Position numbers and translations under genes: made by a program. This document shows positions 24,109 to 32,811 of a stretch of 64,000 bases of DNA, in pieces. The notes below the pieces were generated by a model. The model saw nothing but the letters and a program-made list of their open reading frames with translations. It searched no databases and was not told where the DNA came from. Every line of letters starts with the position of its first letter. Position 1 is the first letter of the stretch. Where the stretch lies: the NCBI RefSeq assembly GCF_014650915.1, contig NZ_BMVW01000004.1, positions 292,046 to 356,045 on the forward strand, in the 5' to 3' direction. The DNA is from Streptomyces poonensis. GTDB lineage: Bacteria > Actinomycetota > Actinomycetes > Streptomycetales > Streptomycetaceae.

Positions 24109-26304
24109 TCATGCCTCCTTGGCCTGTTCGCGCATCTTCTCGGCGAGCTGGGGCGGCATCGGCTCGTGCCGGGCGTAGCGGCGGCTGAAGCGCGCGGTGC
24201 CGTGGGAGAGCGAGCGCAGATCGACGGCGTACCGGCCGATCTCGATCTCCGGCACCTCGGCCCGGACGAGGGTGCGCCCGCCACCGGCCTGCTCGGTGCC
24301 GACCACCCGGCCGCGCCGCCCCGACAGGTCGCTCATCACGGCGCCGACGTAGTCGTCCCCGACGAGGACACCCACCTCGGCTACGGGCTCCAGCAGATGG
24401 ATCTTCGCGTCGGCCGCCGCCTCCCGCAGCGCCAGCGCGCCGGCCGTCTGGAACGCGGCGTCCGAGGAGTCCACGGAGTGCGCCTTGCCGTCGAGCAGCG
24501 TGACCCGTACGTCGATCAGCGGGTACCCGGCGGCGACCCCCTTGGCGGCCTGCGCCCGCACGCCCTTCTCCACCGACGGGATGAACTGCCGCGGCACGGC
24601 CCCGCCGACGACCTTGTCCACGAACTCGATGCCCGAACCGCCCGGCAGCGGCTCGACCTCGATCTCGCAGATCGCGTACTGGCCGTGCCCGCCGGACTGC
24701 TTCACATGGCGGCCGCGCCCCGCCGACCGGCCGGCAAACGTCTCCCGGAGGGAGACCTTGTGCGGGACCAGGTCGACCTGCACCCCGTAGCGGTTGCGCA
24801 GCCGCTCCAGCGCCACGTCGGCGTGTGCCTCGCCCAGGCACCAGAGCACCACCTGGTGGGTGTCCTGGTTCTGCTCCAGCCGCATCGTCGGGTCCTCGGC
24901 GACCAGCCGGCCCAGCCCCTGCGAGAGCTTGTCCTCGTCCGCCTTGCTGTGCGCCTGGATGGCGAGCGGCAGCAGCGGGTCGGGCATCTCCCACGGCTCC
25001 ATGAGCAGCGGGTCGTCCTTGGCGGACAGCGTGTCCCCGGTCTCCGCGCGCGTGAGCTTCGCCACGCACGCCAGATCGCCCGCTATGCAGTGCGTGAGGG
25101 TGCGCTGCTGTTTGCCGAACGGTGCGGAGAGGGCGCCGATCCGTTCCTCCACATCGTGGTCCTCGTGCCCCCGGTCGGCCATGCCGTGCCCGGAGACGTG
25201 CACCGTCTCCTCCGGGCGCAGGGTGCCGGAGAAGACGCGCACCAGCGACAGCCGGCCCACGTACGGGTCGCTCGCGGTCTTCACGACCTCGGCGACCAGC
25301 GGGCCGTCCGGGTCGCAGGCCGTGATCCCGCGCGGCCTGCCGTCGATCGTGGTGACCGCGGGCGCCTCGCGCTCCAGCGGGGTGGGGAAACCGCCGGTGA
25401 CGAGTTCGAGGAGCTCCACCGTGCCGAGGCCCTGCCGGGCGCCCTCGGCCGCGGGGGCGGCGGCCAGCACGGGGTGGAACACCCCGCGCGCGACGGCCCG
25501 CTCCAGGTCCTCGACGAGCGTCTTGACGTCGACGGTCTCGCCGCCGAGGTAGCGGTCCATCAGGGTCTCGTCCTCGCTCTCGGCGATGATCCCCTCGATG
25601 AGCCGGTTGCGGGCCTCCTCGATGAGCGGCAGTTGGTCGGGGCCCGGCTCGGACTCCTTGCGCTCCCCGGAGGAGTAGTCGAACAGCCGCTGCGTCAGCA
25701 GGCCGATCAGGCCGGTCACGGGCGCGTGCCCGTCCGGTCCCTGCGGCCCGTGCAGCGGCAGGTACAGCGGCAGTACGGCGTCCGGGTCGTCCGCGCCGAA
25801 GGCCTCCGCGCAGATCCGGGTCATCTCGTCGAAGTCGGCGCGGGCCGCCTCCAGGTGGGTGATCACGATGGCACGGGGCATACCGACCGCCGCGCACTCC
25901 TCCCACACCATCCGGGTCGAGCCGTCCACCCCGTCCGAGGCCGAGACCACGAAAAGGGCCGCGTCCGCGGCTCGCAGACCGGCCCTGAGCTCCCCGACGA
26001 AGTCGGCGTATCCGGGAGTGTCCAGAAGATTGATCTTGTACCCGTCCCATTCGACGGGGACCAGGGACAGCTGCACCGAGCGCTGCTGCCGGTGTTCTAT
26101 CTCGTCGTAGTCGGAGACGGTGCCGCCGTCCTCCACGCGGCCCGCCCGGTTCACCGCCCTCGCCGTCAGCGCGAGAGCCTCCACCAGAGTCGTCTTGCCC
26201 GATCCGCTGTGGCCGACCAGCACCACATTCCGTACGGACGCGGGTCGGTCGGCCGCCGTTGCCCTGCCGGCGGCTCCAGGATGTGCGTTCGCCTTGTCGC
26301 CCAT
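24109..26304 (-). CDS. EF-G-like translation GTPase paralogue (EF-G2 type) with altered motifs
   Basis: The 731-residue protein has EF-G domains I-V: a P-loop GHSGSGKT (31-38), a G3 motif DTPGYADF (95-102), domain II, domain IV (QSGGHGQYAICEIEVEP) and domain V. It departs from true EF-G at key sites. The catalytic His after DTPG is Tyr99, the G4 NKxD is THLE (149-152), and the switch I RGITI region reads RSVQL. These changes match the EF-G2/FusA2-type group, which binds GTP but is reported not to have ribosome-stimulated GTPase in mycobacteria. A canonical fusA must lie elsewhere. Confidence 0.88.
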   Translation of the reverse strand: MGDKANAHPGAAGRATAADRPASVRNVVLVGHSGSGKTTLVEALALTARAVNRAGRVEDGGTVSDYDEIEHRQQRSVQLSLVPVEWDGYKINLLDTPGYADFVGELRAGLRAADAALFVVSASDGVDGSTRMVWEECAAVGMPRAIVITHLEAARADFDEMTRICAEAFGADDPDAVLPLYLPLHGPQGPDGHAPVTGLIGLLTQRLFDYSSGERKESEPGPDQLPLIEEARNRLIEGIIAESEDETLMDRYLGGETVDVKTLVEDLERAVARGVFHPVLAAAPAAEGARQGLGTVELLELVTGGFPTPLEREAPAVTTIDGRPRGITACDPDGPLVAEVVKTASDPYVGRLSLVRVFSGTLRPEETVHVSGHGMADRGHEDHDVEERIGALSAPFGKQQRTLTHCIAGDLACVAKLTRAETGDTLSAKDDPLLMEPWEMPDPLLPLAIQAHSKADEDKLSQGLGRLVAEDPTMRLEQNQDTHQVVLWCLGEAHADVALERLRNRYGVQVDLVPHKVSLRETFAGRSAGRGRHVKQSGGHGQYAICEIEVEPLPGGSGIEFVDKVVGGAVPRQFIPSVEKGVRAQAAKGVAAGYPLIDVRVTLLDGKAHSVDSSDAAFQTAGALALREAAADAKIHLLEPVAEVGVLVGDDYVGAVMSDLSGRRGRVVGTEQAGGGRTLVRAEVPEIEIGRYAVDLRSLSHGTARFSRRYARHEPMPPQLAEKMREQAKEA

Positions 26305-26639
26305 GGTCCAGCCTCCCGTGCACGGTGAGGTCACTGTGGGCGCGGACACGCGGAGCCTCCCCCAGAGGGGGCGCCCCCAGCGGTACGGCTCCGATGACGC
26401 CCGCGGTGCCATCGAGCTTTCCACTGCCGTCACGGTGCGTCCATATGGCGGACGACATCGTGACGGCGGCCGTGCCGGGCCCCGCGAAGTCCGGGTGGAG
26501 GACGAAACGTGTGACGGGTGTGACCAGGACGTGACACCGGGGCGCGGGTGCCCGGCCGTCGCACACGCGCGCGCGTGACTACGATGGGCCCGCCGGTGGC
26601 CAGCAGGGGCCGCGCGGCCCACCGACCCTCGGGAAGGCC
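26305..26639. other. Divergent promoter region of the EF-G-like gene and pgsA (335 bp)
   Basis: The region holds the upstream sequences of two divergent genes. A short CCCCC-AGA-GGGGG hairpin lies near 26360 and a GGTGT...ACACC pair near 26517-26538. I see no gene and no convincing -10/-35 pair. Confidence 0.5.
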
Positions 26640-27335
26640 ATGCTGAACAAGTACGCGCGTGCTTTCTTCACGCGTGTTCTCACACCGTTCGCCGCGTTTC
26701 TCATCCGCCGCGGGGTGAGTCCCGACACGGTCACGCTCATCGGCACCGCCGGTGTGGTCGCGGGCGCGCTGGTCTTCTATCCCCGTGGTGAGTTCTTCTG
26801 GGGCACGGTCGTCATCACGCTGTTCGTCTTCTCCGACCTCGTCGACGGCAACATGGCCCGCCAGCTCGGCCGCTCCAGCCGCTGGGGCGCCTTCCTGGAC
26901 TCCACGCTGGACCGGGTCGCCGACGGGGCCATCTTCGGCGGCTTCGCCCTCTGGTACGCGGGACAGGGTGACGACAACATCCTGTGCGCCGTGTCGATCT
27001 TCTGCCTGGCGAGCGGCCAGGTCGTGTCGTACACCAAGGCCCGCGGCGAGTCGATCGGCCTGCCGGTCGCCGTCAACGGGCTGGTGGAGCGCGCCGAGCG
27101 GCTGGTGATCTCGCTGGTCGCGGCCGGTTTCGCGGGCCTGCACAAGTTCGGCGTGCCCGGCATCGACGTGCTGCTGCCGATCGCCCTGTGGATCGTCGCC
27201 GTCGGCAGTCTCGTCACGCTGGTCCAGCGCGTCGTCACGGTCCGCCGGGAGTCCGCGGAGGCGGAGGCCGCGGCCGCCGCCTCCGGACCGGAGACGGACG
27301 GACACACCTCCCACGGGAGCGAGGCCACCCCGTGA
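26640..27335 (+). CDS. pgsA: Phosphatidylinositol phosphate synthase
   Basis: The 231-residue membrane enzyme contains the full CDP-alcohol phosphotransferase signature: D66, D69-G70, A73-R74, G83, D87 and D91. It has about six helices and an acidic cytoplasmic tail. In actinobacteria this position, directly before an acyltransferase and pimA, is held by PgsA1, which couples CDP-diacylglycerol to inositol 3-phosphate as the first step of phosphatidylinositol mannoside synthesis. Its stop overlaps the next start by 4 bp. Confidence 0.92.
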   Translation: MLNKYARAFFTRVLTPFAAFLIRRGVSPDTVTLIGTAGVVAGALVFYPRGEFFWGTVVITLFVFSDLVDGNMARQLGRSSRWGAFLDSTLDRVADGAIFGGFALWYAGQGDDNILCAVSIFCLASGQVVSYTKARGESIGLPVAVNGLVERAERLVISLVAAGFAGLHKFGVPGIDVLLPIALWIVAVGSLVTLVQRVVTVRRESAEAEAAAAASGPETDGHTSHGSEATP

Positions 27336-28303
27336 GCGGCGTCCAGGAGCGGCTCACGGACACGCTGTACGGGCTCGGCTGGAGCACCGTCAAGAAGCTT
27401 CCCGAGCCCGCCGCCGCCCGCCTCGGCCGCACCATCGCCGATCTCGCCTGGAAGCAGCGCGGCAAGGGCGTCCTCCGGCTGGAGCGCAACTACGCGCGCG
27501 TGGTGCCGGGCGCGTCCCCGCAGCGTCTGGCCGAGCTCTCGCGCGCGGGCATGCGGTCCTACCTGCGCTACTGGATGGAGTCGTTCCGGCTGCCCGTGTG
27601 GAGCGAGCAGCGCATCAGGGACGGCGTCGAGGTGAAGGGCGTGCACCACCTCACCGACGCCCTGGCGGCCGGCAAGGGCGCCGTCATAGCCCTGCCCCAC
27701 CTCGCGAACTGGGACCTCGCGGGCGCGTGGGTCACCACCCAGCTGAAGACCCCTTTCACGACGGTGGCCGAGCGCCTCAAGCCGGAGACGCTGTACGACC
27801 GGTTCGTCGCCTACCGGGAGAGCCTCGGCATGGAGGTCCTGCCGCACACCGGGGGCTCCGCGTTCGGCACCCTGGCCCGGCGGCTGCGCGACGGCGGCCT
27901 GGTCTGTCTGGTCGCCGACCGGGACCTGTCCGCGTCCGGGGTCGAGGTGGACTTCTTCGGCGAGACGGCCCGGATGCCCGCCGGTCCTGCCATGCTCGCC
28001 CAGCACACCGGCGCGGCTCTGCTGCCCGTGACGCTCCGGTACGACGACTCGCCCGTGATGCACGCGCGCGTGCACCCGCCGGTCGCGGTACCCGAGTCAG
28101 GTACGCGCGCGGAGAAGACGTCTGTCATGACACAGGCGGTGGCCGACGCCTTCGCCACAGGGATCGCCGACCGTCCGGAGGACTGGCACATGCTGCAGCG
28201 CCTGTGGGTCGCCGACCTGGAGCCCCGCCCGGAGACGTCCTCGAAGTCGTCCTCGGAGCCGTCGTCGAAGCCGTCGTCCGAGCCGGAGGGTGAGCGGCCA
28301 TGA
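27332..28303 (+). CDS. Phosphatidylinositol mannoside acyltransferase (PatA-like)
   Basis: The 323-residue protein belongs to the LPLAT/HtrB family. The catalytic HX4D is HLANWD (H123, D128), and GLVCLVADRDLSASGVEVDFFG lines the acceptor site. In mycobacteria the equivalent PatA (Rv2611c) acylates the mannose of PIM1 or PIM2 at the inner face of the membrane. The GTG start overlaps pgsA (GTGA), and the stop overlaps pimA (ATGA). The C-terminus ends in a Ser/Lys/Pro/Glu repeat (SSKSSSEPSSKPSSEPE). Confidence 0.9.
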   Translation: MSGVQERLTDTLYGLGWSTVKKLPEPAAARLGRTIADLAWKQRGKGVLRLERNYARVVPGASPQRLAELSRAGMRSYLRYWMESFRLPVWSEQRIRDGVEVKGVHHLTDALAAGKGAVIALPHLANWDLAGAWVTTQLKTPFTTVAERLKPETLYDRFVAYRESLGMEVLPHTGGSAFGTLARRLRDGGLVCLVADRDLSASGVEVDFFGETARMPAGPAMLAQHTGAALLPVTLRYDDSPVMHARVHPPVAVPESGTRAEKTSVMTQAVADAFATGIADRPEDWHMLQRLWVADLEPRPETSSKSSSEPSSKPSSEPEGERP

Positions 28304-29460
28304 GGATCGGCATCGTCTGCCCGTACTCCTGGGACGTCCCCGGCGGCGTCCAGTTCCACATCCGTGATCTGGCCGAGCACCTTCTCGGCCTCGGGCACGA
28401 GGTGTCCGTCCTCGCCCCGGCGGACGACGACACCCCCCTGCCGCCGTACGTCGTCTCGGCGGGCCGCGCCGTCCCCGTCCCGTACAACGGTTCGGTAGCC
28501 CGGCTGAACTTCGGCTTCCTGTCGGCGGCCCGGGTGCGGCGCTGGCTGCACGAGGGCGCGTTCGACGTGATCCACATCCACGAGCCCGCCTCGCCGTCGC
28601 TGGGTCTGCTGGCGTGCTGGGCCGCGCAGGGCCCGATCGTCGCCACGTTCCACACCTCCAACCCGCGCTCCCGGGCGATGATCGCCGCGTATCCGATCCT
28701 CCAGCCCGCCCTGGAGAAGATCAGCGCCCGGATCGCGGTGAGCGAGTACGCGCGCCGGACGCTCGTCGAGCACCTGGGCGGTGATGCCGTCGTCATCCCG
28801 AACGGCGTCGACGTCGACTTCTTCGCCGCCGCCAAGCCCAACCCCGAGTGGCAGGGCGGGACCCTCGGCTTCATAGGCCGCATCGACGAGCCCCGCAAGG
28901 GCCTGCCGGTGCTGATGCGGGCGCTGCCGAAGATCCTCGCCGAACGGCCGGGGACCCGGCTGCTGGTCGCCGGGCGCGGCGACGAGGAGGAGGCCGTCGA
29001 GAGCCTGCCGGAGGAGATGCGGTCACGCGTCGAGTTCCTCGGCATGGTCAGCGACGTGGACAAGGCGCGCTTCCTGCGCAGTGTCGATGTGTACGTCGCC
29101 CCCAACACCGGCGGCGAGAGCTTCGGGATCATCCTGGTGGAGGCCATGTCGGCGGGTGCGCCGGTGCTCGCCTCCGACCTGGACGCCTTCGCGCAGGTCC
29201 TGGACCAGGGCGCCGCGGGGGAGCTGTTCGCCAATGAGGACGCGGACGCGCTGGCCGCCGCGGCCGTACGGCTGCTCGGCGACCCGAAGCGGCGCCAGGA
29301 GCTGAGCGAGCGGGGGAGCGCCCACGTCCGGCGCTTCGACTGGTCGACGGTCGGCGCGGACATCCTGTCCGTGTACGAGACGGTCACCGACGGAGCGGCC
29401 GCCGTCGCCGCCGACGAACGCACCGGGCTGCGCGCCCGGTTCGGGCTGGCGCGGGACTGA
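28300..29460 (+). CDS. pimA: PimA-type GT4 phosphatidylinositol mannosyltransferase
   Basis: The 386-residue GT-B glycosyltransferase starts with MRIGIVCPYSWDVPGGVQFHI, whose GGVQ loop and following His-118-like residue (FHTSNPR) bind the acceptor. The GT4 nucleotide-sugar motif is NTGGESFGIILVEAMSAGAPV. It transfers mannose from GDP-mannose to phosphatidylinositol, the first committed step of PIM synthesis. It is the third gene of a tightly overlapping pgsA-patA-pimA operon. Confidence 0.93.
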   Translation: MRIGIVCPYSWDVPGGVQFHIRDLAEHLLGLGHEVSVLAPADDDTPLPPYVVSAGRAVPVPYNGSVARLNFGFLSAARVRRWLHEGAFDVIHIHEPASPSLGLLACWAAQGPIVATFHTSNPRSRAMIAAYPILQPALEKISARIAVSEYARRTLVEHLGGDAVVIPNGVDVDFFAAAKPNPEWQGGTLGFIGRIDEPRKGLPVLMRALPKILAERPGTRLLVAGRGDEEEAVESLPEEMRSRVEFLGMVSDVDKARFLRSVDVYVAPNTGGESFGIILVEAMSAGAPVLASDLDAFAQVLDQGAAGELFANEDADALAAAAVRLLGDPKRRQELSERGSAHVRRFDWSTVGADILSVYETVTDGAAAVAADERTGLRARFGLARD

Positions 29461-29480
29461 GGGCCGAAGGGGCACGGTGT

Positions 29481-29645
29481 ATGACCGCGGACGACGCGCG
29501 GGAGGACGACCGTGCCACTCCCGCCGCATCCGGTCACCCGGGTGCGTGCTGTGCGCCCGCGCGCGGGGAGGCAGCTTCCGTTCTCCCGCTCGCCGCCCCG
29601 GGCCGCGCGCGAGCGCCCGGCCCGCCCACGACGCGACGGCCGTGA
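29481..29645 (+). other. Shifted-frame N-terminal segment upstream of the FGE-like gene
   Basis: An ATG at 29481 opens 54 codons ending at a TGA that overlaps GTG 29642 (GTGA). The reading (TPAASGHPGACCAPARGEAA) resembles the CCAPAR-type N-terminus I associate with actinobacterial FGE homologues, but lies in a different frame from the enzyme. It could be a true small coupled gene, the separated 5' part of a frameshifted FGE gene, or a sequencing error. Confidence 0.4.
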
Positions 29646-30448
29646 CCCTGCCCGGCGGTGACTTCCGCATGGGAGACGCCTTCGATGAGGGCCACCCCGA
29701 CGACGCCGAGGGACCCGTCCGCACCGTCACCGTCGAGCCGTTCCGTATCGACGCCACCGCCGTCACCAACGCGCGGTTCGCCGGCTTCGTGCGCGCGACC
29801 GGGTACCGCACCGAGGCGGAACGGTACGGCAGCTCGTTCGTGTTCCATCTGCTGCTGCACCCACGCGCGCGGGACTCCGTTCTCGGCGCGGTCGCCGGTG
29901 CGCCCTGGTGGCTGGGCGTCGAGGGTGCCTGCTGGAGCGCGCCCGAAGGACCCGGCTCGGACGTCGAGGGGCGCGCGGACCACCTCGTGGTGCACGTGTC
30001 GTACCACGACGCGCTCGCGTACTGCGCCTGGGCGGGCGCCCGGCTGCCCACCGAGGCGGAGTGGGAGTACGCGGCCCGCGGGGGCCTGGAGGGCCGCCGT
30101 TACCCCTGGGGCGACGACTTCGACGCGGACCGCATGAACATCTGGCAGGGCGACTTCCCGCGCGTGAGCACCCGGCCCGGCGGCGCCACCGGCACCGTCC
30201 CCGTGGACGCGTACGGACCCAACGGCTCCGGGCTGTACAACACCTCGGGCAACGTGTGGGAGTGGTGCGCGGACCGCTTCCCCCCGGCCGGTACGGAACG
30301 GGTCATCCGCGGCGGCTCGTACCTGTGCCACGCCTCGTACTGCAACCGCTACCGGGTCGCCGCACGATCGCGGAACACCCCCGACTCGTCCACCGGACAC
30401 GGCGGTTTCCGGTGCGCCTGGGACGTGACGGCGGGTGACGGCACATGA
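29642..30448 (+). CDS. Formylglycine-generating enzyme (FGE/SUMF1 type)
   Basis: The 268-residue protein begins LPGGDFRMGDAFDEGHP and carries RLPTEAEWEYAARGG, SGNVWEWCAD, and the active-site segment RGGSYLCHASYCNRYRVAAR. C229 and C234 have the 5-residue spacing of the copper-binding cysteines of true FGE, and NTPDSSTGHGGFRC follows. FGE converts a sulfatase Cys to formylglycine. No sulfatase gene is in the window. GTG 29642 is a working choice; the frame is open further upstream but reads as Arg/Pro-rich noise, and the expected N-terminus lies in another frame. Confidence 0.8.
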   Translation: MTLPGGDFRMGDAFDEGHPDDAEGPVRTVTVEPFRIDATAVTNARFAGFVRATGYRTEAERYGSSFVFHLLLHPRARDSVLGAVAGAPWWLGVEGACWSAPEGPGSDVEGRADHLVVHVSYHDALAYCAWAGARLPTEAEWEYAARGGLEGRRYPWGDDFDADRMNIWQGDFPRVSTRPGGATGTVPVDAYGPNGSGLYNTSGNVWEWCADRFPPAGTERVIRGGSYLCHASYCNRYRVAARSRNTPDSSTGHGGFRCAWDVTAGDGT

Positions 30449-30484
30449 CGGGGCCATGACCTCGTACGGGTAGCCTTGCCGCCC

Positions 30485-31030
30485 GTGAGCGCAACCCTCA
30501 TCTGGATCCTCGTCGCCCTGGTCGCGATCGGCCTCTACCTGAGCTGGACCGCGGGCCGCCTCGACCGGCTGCACGCCCGGATCGACGCCGCCCGTGCCGC
30601 CCTGGACGCGCAACTGCTGCGCCGCGCCTCGGTCGCCCAGGAACTGGCCACCTCCAAGGTTCTCGACCCGGCCGCCTCGATCGTGCTGTACGAGGCGGCC
30701 CACGCGGCCCGGCAGGCCGAGGAGGAGCAGCGGGAGGTCGCCGAGAGCGAGCTGAGCCAGGCGCTGCGGGCGGTCCTCGCGGAGCCGGCGCAGGTCGAGG
30801 CGGTACGGGAGGCGCCGGGCGGCGAGGAGGCCGCCAAGGAGCTGGCCCAGGCCGTGCGCCGGGTGCCCATGGCGCGCCGCTTCCACAACGACGCCGTACG
30901 GGCCGCCCGCGCGCTGCGCCGCCACCGCAAGGTCCGCTGGTTCCGCCTCGCGGGCCACGCACCCTTCCCGATGGCCTTCGAGATGGACGACGAGCCGCCG
31001 ACGGCACTGGTGGACCGCGCGGGAGCCTGA
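30485..31030 (+). CDS. LemA-like single-pass membrane protein
   Basis: The 181-residue protein has one N-terminal transmembrane helix (LIWILVALVAIGLYLSW). A helical domain follows, with the LemA-type pattern DRLHARIDAARAALDAQLLRRASVAQEL and heptad-like helices after it (EEEQREVAESELSQALRAVL). LemA proteins form membrane-anchored helical bundles of unknown role. The end segment FRLAGHAPFPMAFEMDDE looks like a conserved tail. GTG 30485 begins right at the transmembrane segment. Confidence 0.72.
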   Translation: MSATLIWILVALVAIGLYLSWTAGRLDRLHARIDAARAALDAQLLRRASVAQELATSKVLDPAASIVLYEAAHAARQAEEEQREVAESELSQALRAVLAEPAQVEAVREAPGGEEAAKELAQAVRRVPMARRFHNDAVRAARALRRHRKVRWFRLAGHAPFPMAFEMDDEPPTALVDRAGA

Positions 31031-31041
31031 TTCCGGCCCCT

Positions 31042-31084
31042 CCGGCCTCCGGTCAGGCGTGTCCCGGCCTCCGGGCAGGTGTAT
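31042..31084. repeat. 21-bp direct repeat, two copies
   Basis: CCGGCCTCCGGTCAGGCGTG (31042) and CCGGCCTCCGGGCAGGTGTA (31064) lie one base apart, upstream of pdxS. Confidence 0.55.
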
Positions 31085-31210
31085 TGCGGCATCCTTCCCG
31101 GCGCCCGAAAACGAGCCACCGCCTCCTCATTGGCCCTTGCTGTGGCCTGCTCGCCTCACGTTTCCTCGGTGATTGCAGCAACTCCCTCTCACCAAGTGAG
31201 GTCGACACCC

Positions 31211-32125
31211 GTGTCCAGCACGCTTCCGAACCCCGCCCAGTCCCCCGAGACCGGCACCGCGCGCGTGAAGCGCGGCATGGCCGAGCAGCTCAAGGGCGGC
31301 GTGATCATGGACGTCGTCACCCCGGAGCAGGCGAAGATCGCCGAGGACGCGGGCGCCGTCGCGGTCATGGCCCTGGAGCGCGTCCCGGCGGACATCCGCA
31401 AGGACGGCGGCGTGGCCCGTATGTCGGACCCCGACATGATCGAGGGCATCATCGACGCGGTCTCCATCCCGGTGATGGCCAAGTCCCGCATCGGCCACTT
31501 CGTCGAGGCCCAGGTCCTGCAGTCCCTCGGCGTGGACTACATCGACGAGTCCGAGGTCCTCACCCCGGCCGACGAGGTCAACCACTCCGACAAGTGGGCC
31601 TTCACCACGCCGTTCGTCTGCGGCGCCACCAACCTGGGCGAGGCTCTGCGTCGCATCGCCGAGGGCGCGGCCATGATTCGCTCCAAGGGTGAGGCCGGTA
31701 CCGGCAACGTCGTCGAGGCGGTCCGCCACCTGCGCCAGATCAAGAACGAGATCGCCAAGCTCCGCGGCTTCGACAACCACGAGCTGTACGCTGCCGCCAA
31801 GGAGCTGCGCGCCCCGTACGAGCTGGTCAAGGAGGTCGCCGAGCTCGGCAAGCTGCCGGTCGTGCTGTTCTCCGCCGGTGGTGTGGCCACCCCGGCCGAC
31901 GCGGCCCTGATGCGCCAGCTCGGCGCCGAGGGCGTCTTCGTCGGCTCCGGCATCTTCAAGTCCGGCGACCCGGCCAAGCGCGCCGCGGCCATCGTCAAGG
32001 CCACCACCTTCTACGACGACCCCAAGATCATCGCGGATGCGTCCCGCAACCTCGGCGAGGCCATGGTCGGCATCAACTGCGACACCCTCCCCGAGACCGA
32101 GCGCTACGCCAACCGCGGCTGGTAG
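31211..32125 (+). CDS. pdxS: Pyridoxal 5'-phosphate synthase subunit PdxS
   Basis: The 304-residue TIM-barrel synthase is nearly invariant: [63 protein letters not shown] and [15 protein letters not shown] phosphate loops are all present. It makes PLP from ribose 5-phosphate, glyceraldehyde 3-phosphate and ammonia supplied by PdxT, encoded next door. GTG 31211 follows AGTGAGGT and matches the usual length of about 300 residues. Confidence 0.97.
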   Translation: MSSTLPNPAQSPETGTARVKRGMAEQLKGGVIMDVVTPEQAKIAEDAGAVAVMALERVPADIRKDGGVARMSDPDMIEGIIDAVSIPVMAKSRIGHFVEAQVLQSLGVDYIDESEVLTPADEVNHSDKWAFTTPFVCGATNLGEALRRIAEGAAMIRSKGEAGTGNVVEAVRHLRQIKNEIAKLRGFDNHELYAAAKELRAPYELVKEVAELGKLPVVLFSAGGVATPADAALMRQLGAEGVFVGSGIFKSGDPAKRAAAIVKATTFYDDPKIIADASRNLGEAMVGINCDTLPETERYANRGW

Positions 32126-32158
32126 GGCACCAGCGGCGACCGGAGGCACCGGAAACAC

Positions 32159-32764
32159 ATGAACACCCCCGTCATAGGCGTCCTGGCCCTCCAGGGCGAC
32201 GTACGGGAGCACCTCATCGCCCTGGCCGCGGCCGACGCCGTGGCCAGGCCGGTGCGGCGCCCCGAAGAACTCGCCGAGGTCGACGGCCTGGTCATCCCCG
32301 GCGGCGAATCCACCACCATCTCCAAGCTGGCCGTCCTCTTCGGCGTCATGGAGCCGCTCCGCGCGCGCGTGCGCGACGGCATGCCGGTCTACGGCACCTG
32401 CGCGGGCATGATCATGCTCGCCGACAAGATCCTCGACCCGCGCTCCGGCCAGGAGACCGTCGGCGGCATCGACATGATCGTGCGCCGCAACGCCTTCGGC
32501 CGGCAGAACGAGTCCTTCGAGGCGGCGGTCGACGTCCAGGGCGTCGAGGGCGATCCTGTGGAGGGCGTCTTCATCCGCGCCCCCTGGGTCGAGTCCGTCG
32601 GCGCCGCGGCCGAGGTGCTCGCCGAGCACGACGGCCACATCGTCGCGGTCCGCCAGGGCAACGCGCTCGCCACGTCGTTCCACCCGGAGCTGACGGGCGA
32701 CCACCGGATGCACGCCCTGTTCGTCGAGATGGTGCGCGCGAACCGGACACCGGAGTCCTTGTAG
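32159..32764 (+). CDS. pdxT: Pyridoxal 5'-phosphate synthase glutaminase subunit PdxT
   Basis: The 201-residue class I glutamine amidotransferase has [13 protein letters not shown] at the start, [13 protein letters not shown], the nucleophile elbow [11 protein letters not shown] (Cys), the oxyanion-hole segment [12 protein letters not shown], and [13 protein letters not shown] with the His-Glu of the triad. It hydrolyses glutamine and passes ammonia to PdxS, encoded 33 bp upstream. Confidence 0.96.
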   Translation: MNTPVIGVLALQGDVREHLIALAAADAVARPVRRPEELAEVDGLVIPGGESTTISKLAVLFGVMEPLRARVRDGMPVYGTCAGMIMLADKILDPRSGQETVGGIDMIVRRNAFGRQNESFEAAVDVQGVEGDPVEGVFIRAPWVESVGAAAEVLAEHDGHIVAVRQGNALATSFHPELTGDHRMHALFVEMVRANRTPESL

Positions 32765-32811
32765 GATTCCTGCGTCGTTGCAGAGATGGGTTACGCGAAG
32801 GAGACAGGCAG

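Noticed and set aside
29477..29641. Extending the FGE frame upstream to GTG 29477
   Set aside because: The added 55 residues are Arg/Pro/Cys noise typical of an off-frame reading; the sensible N-terminal reading is in another frame.
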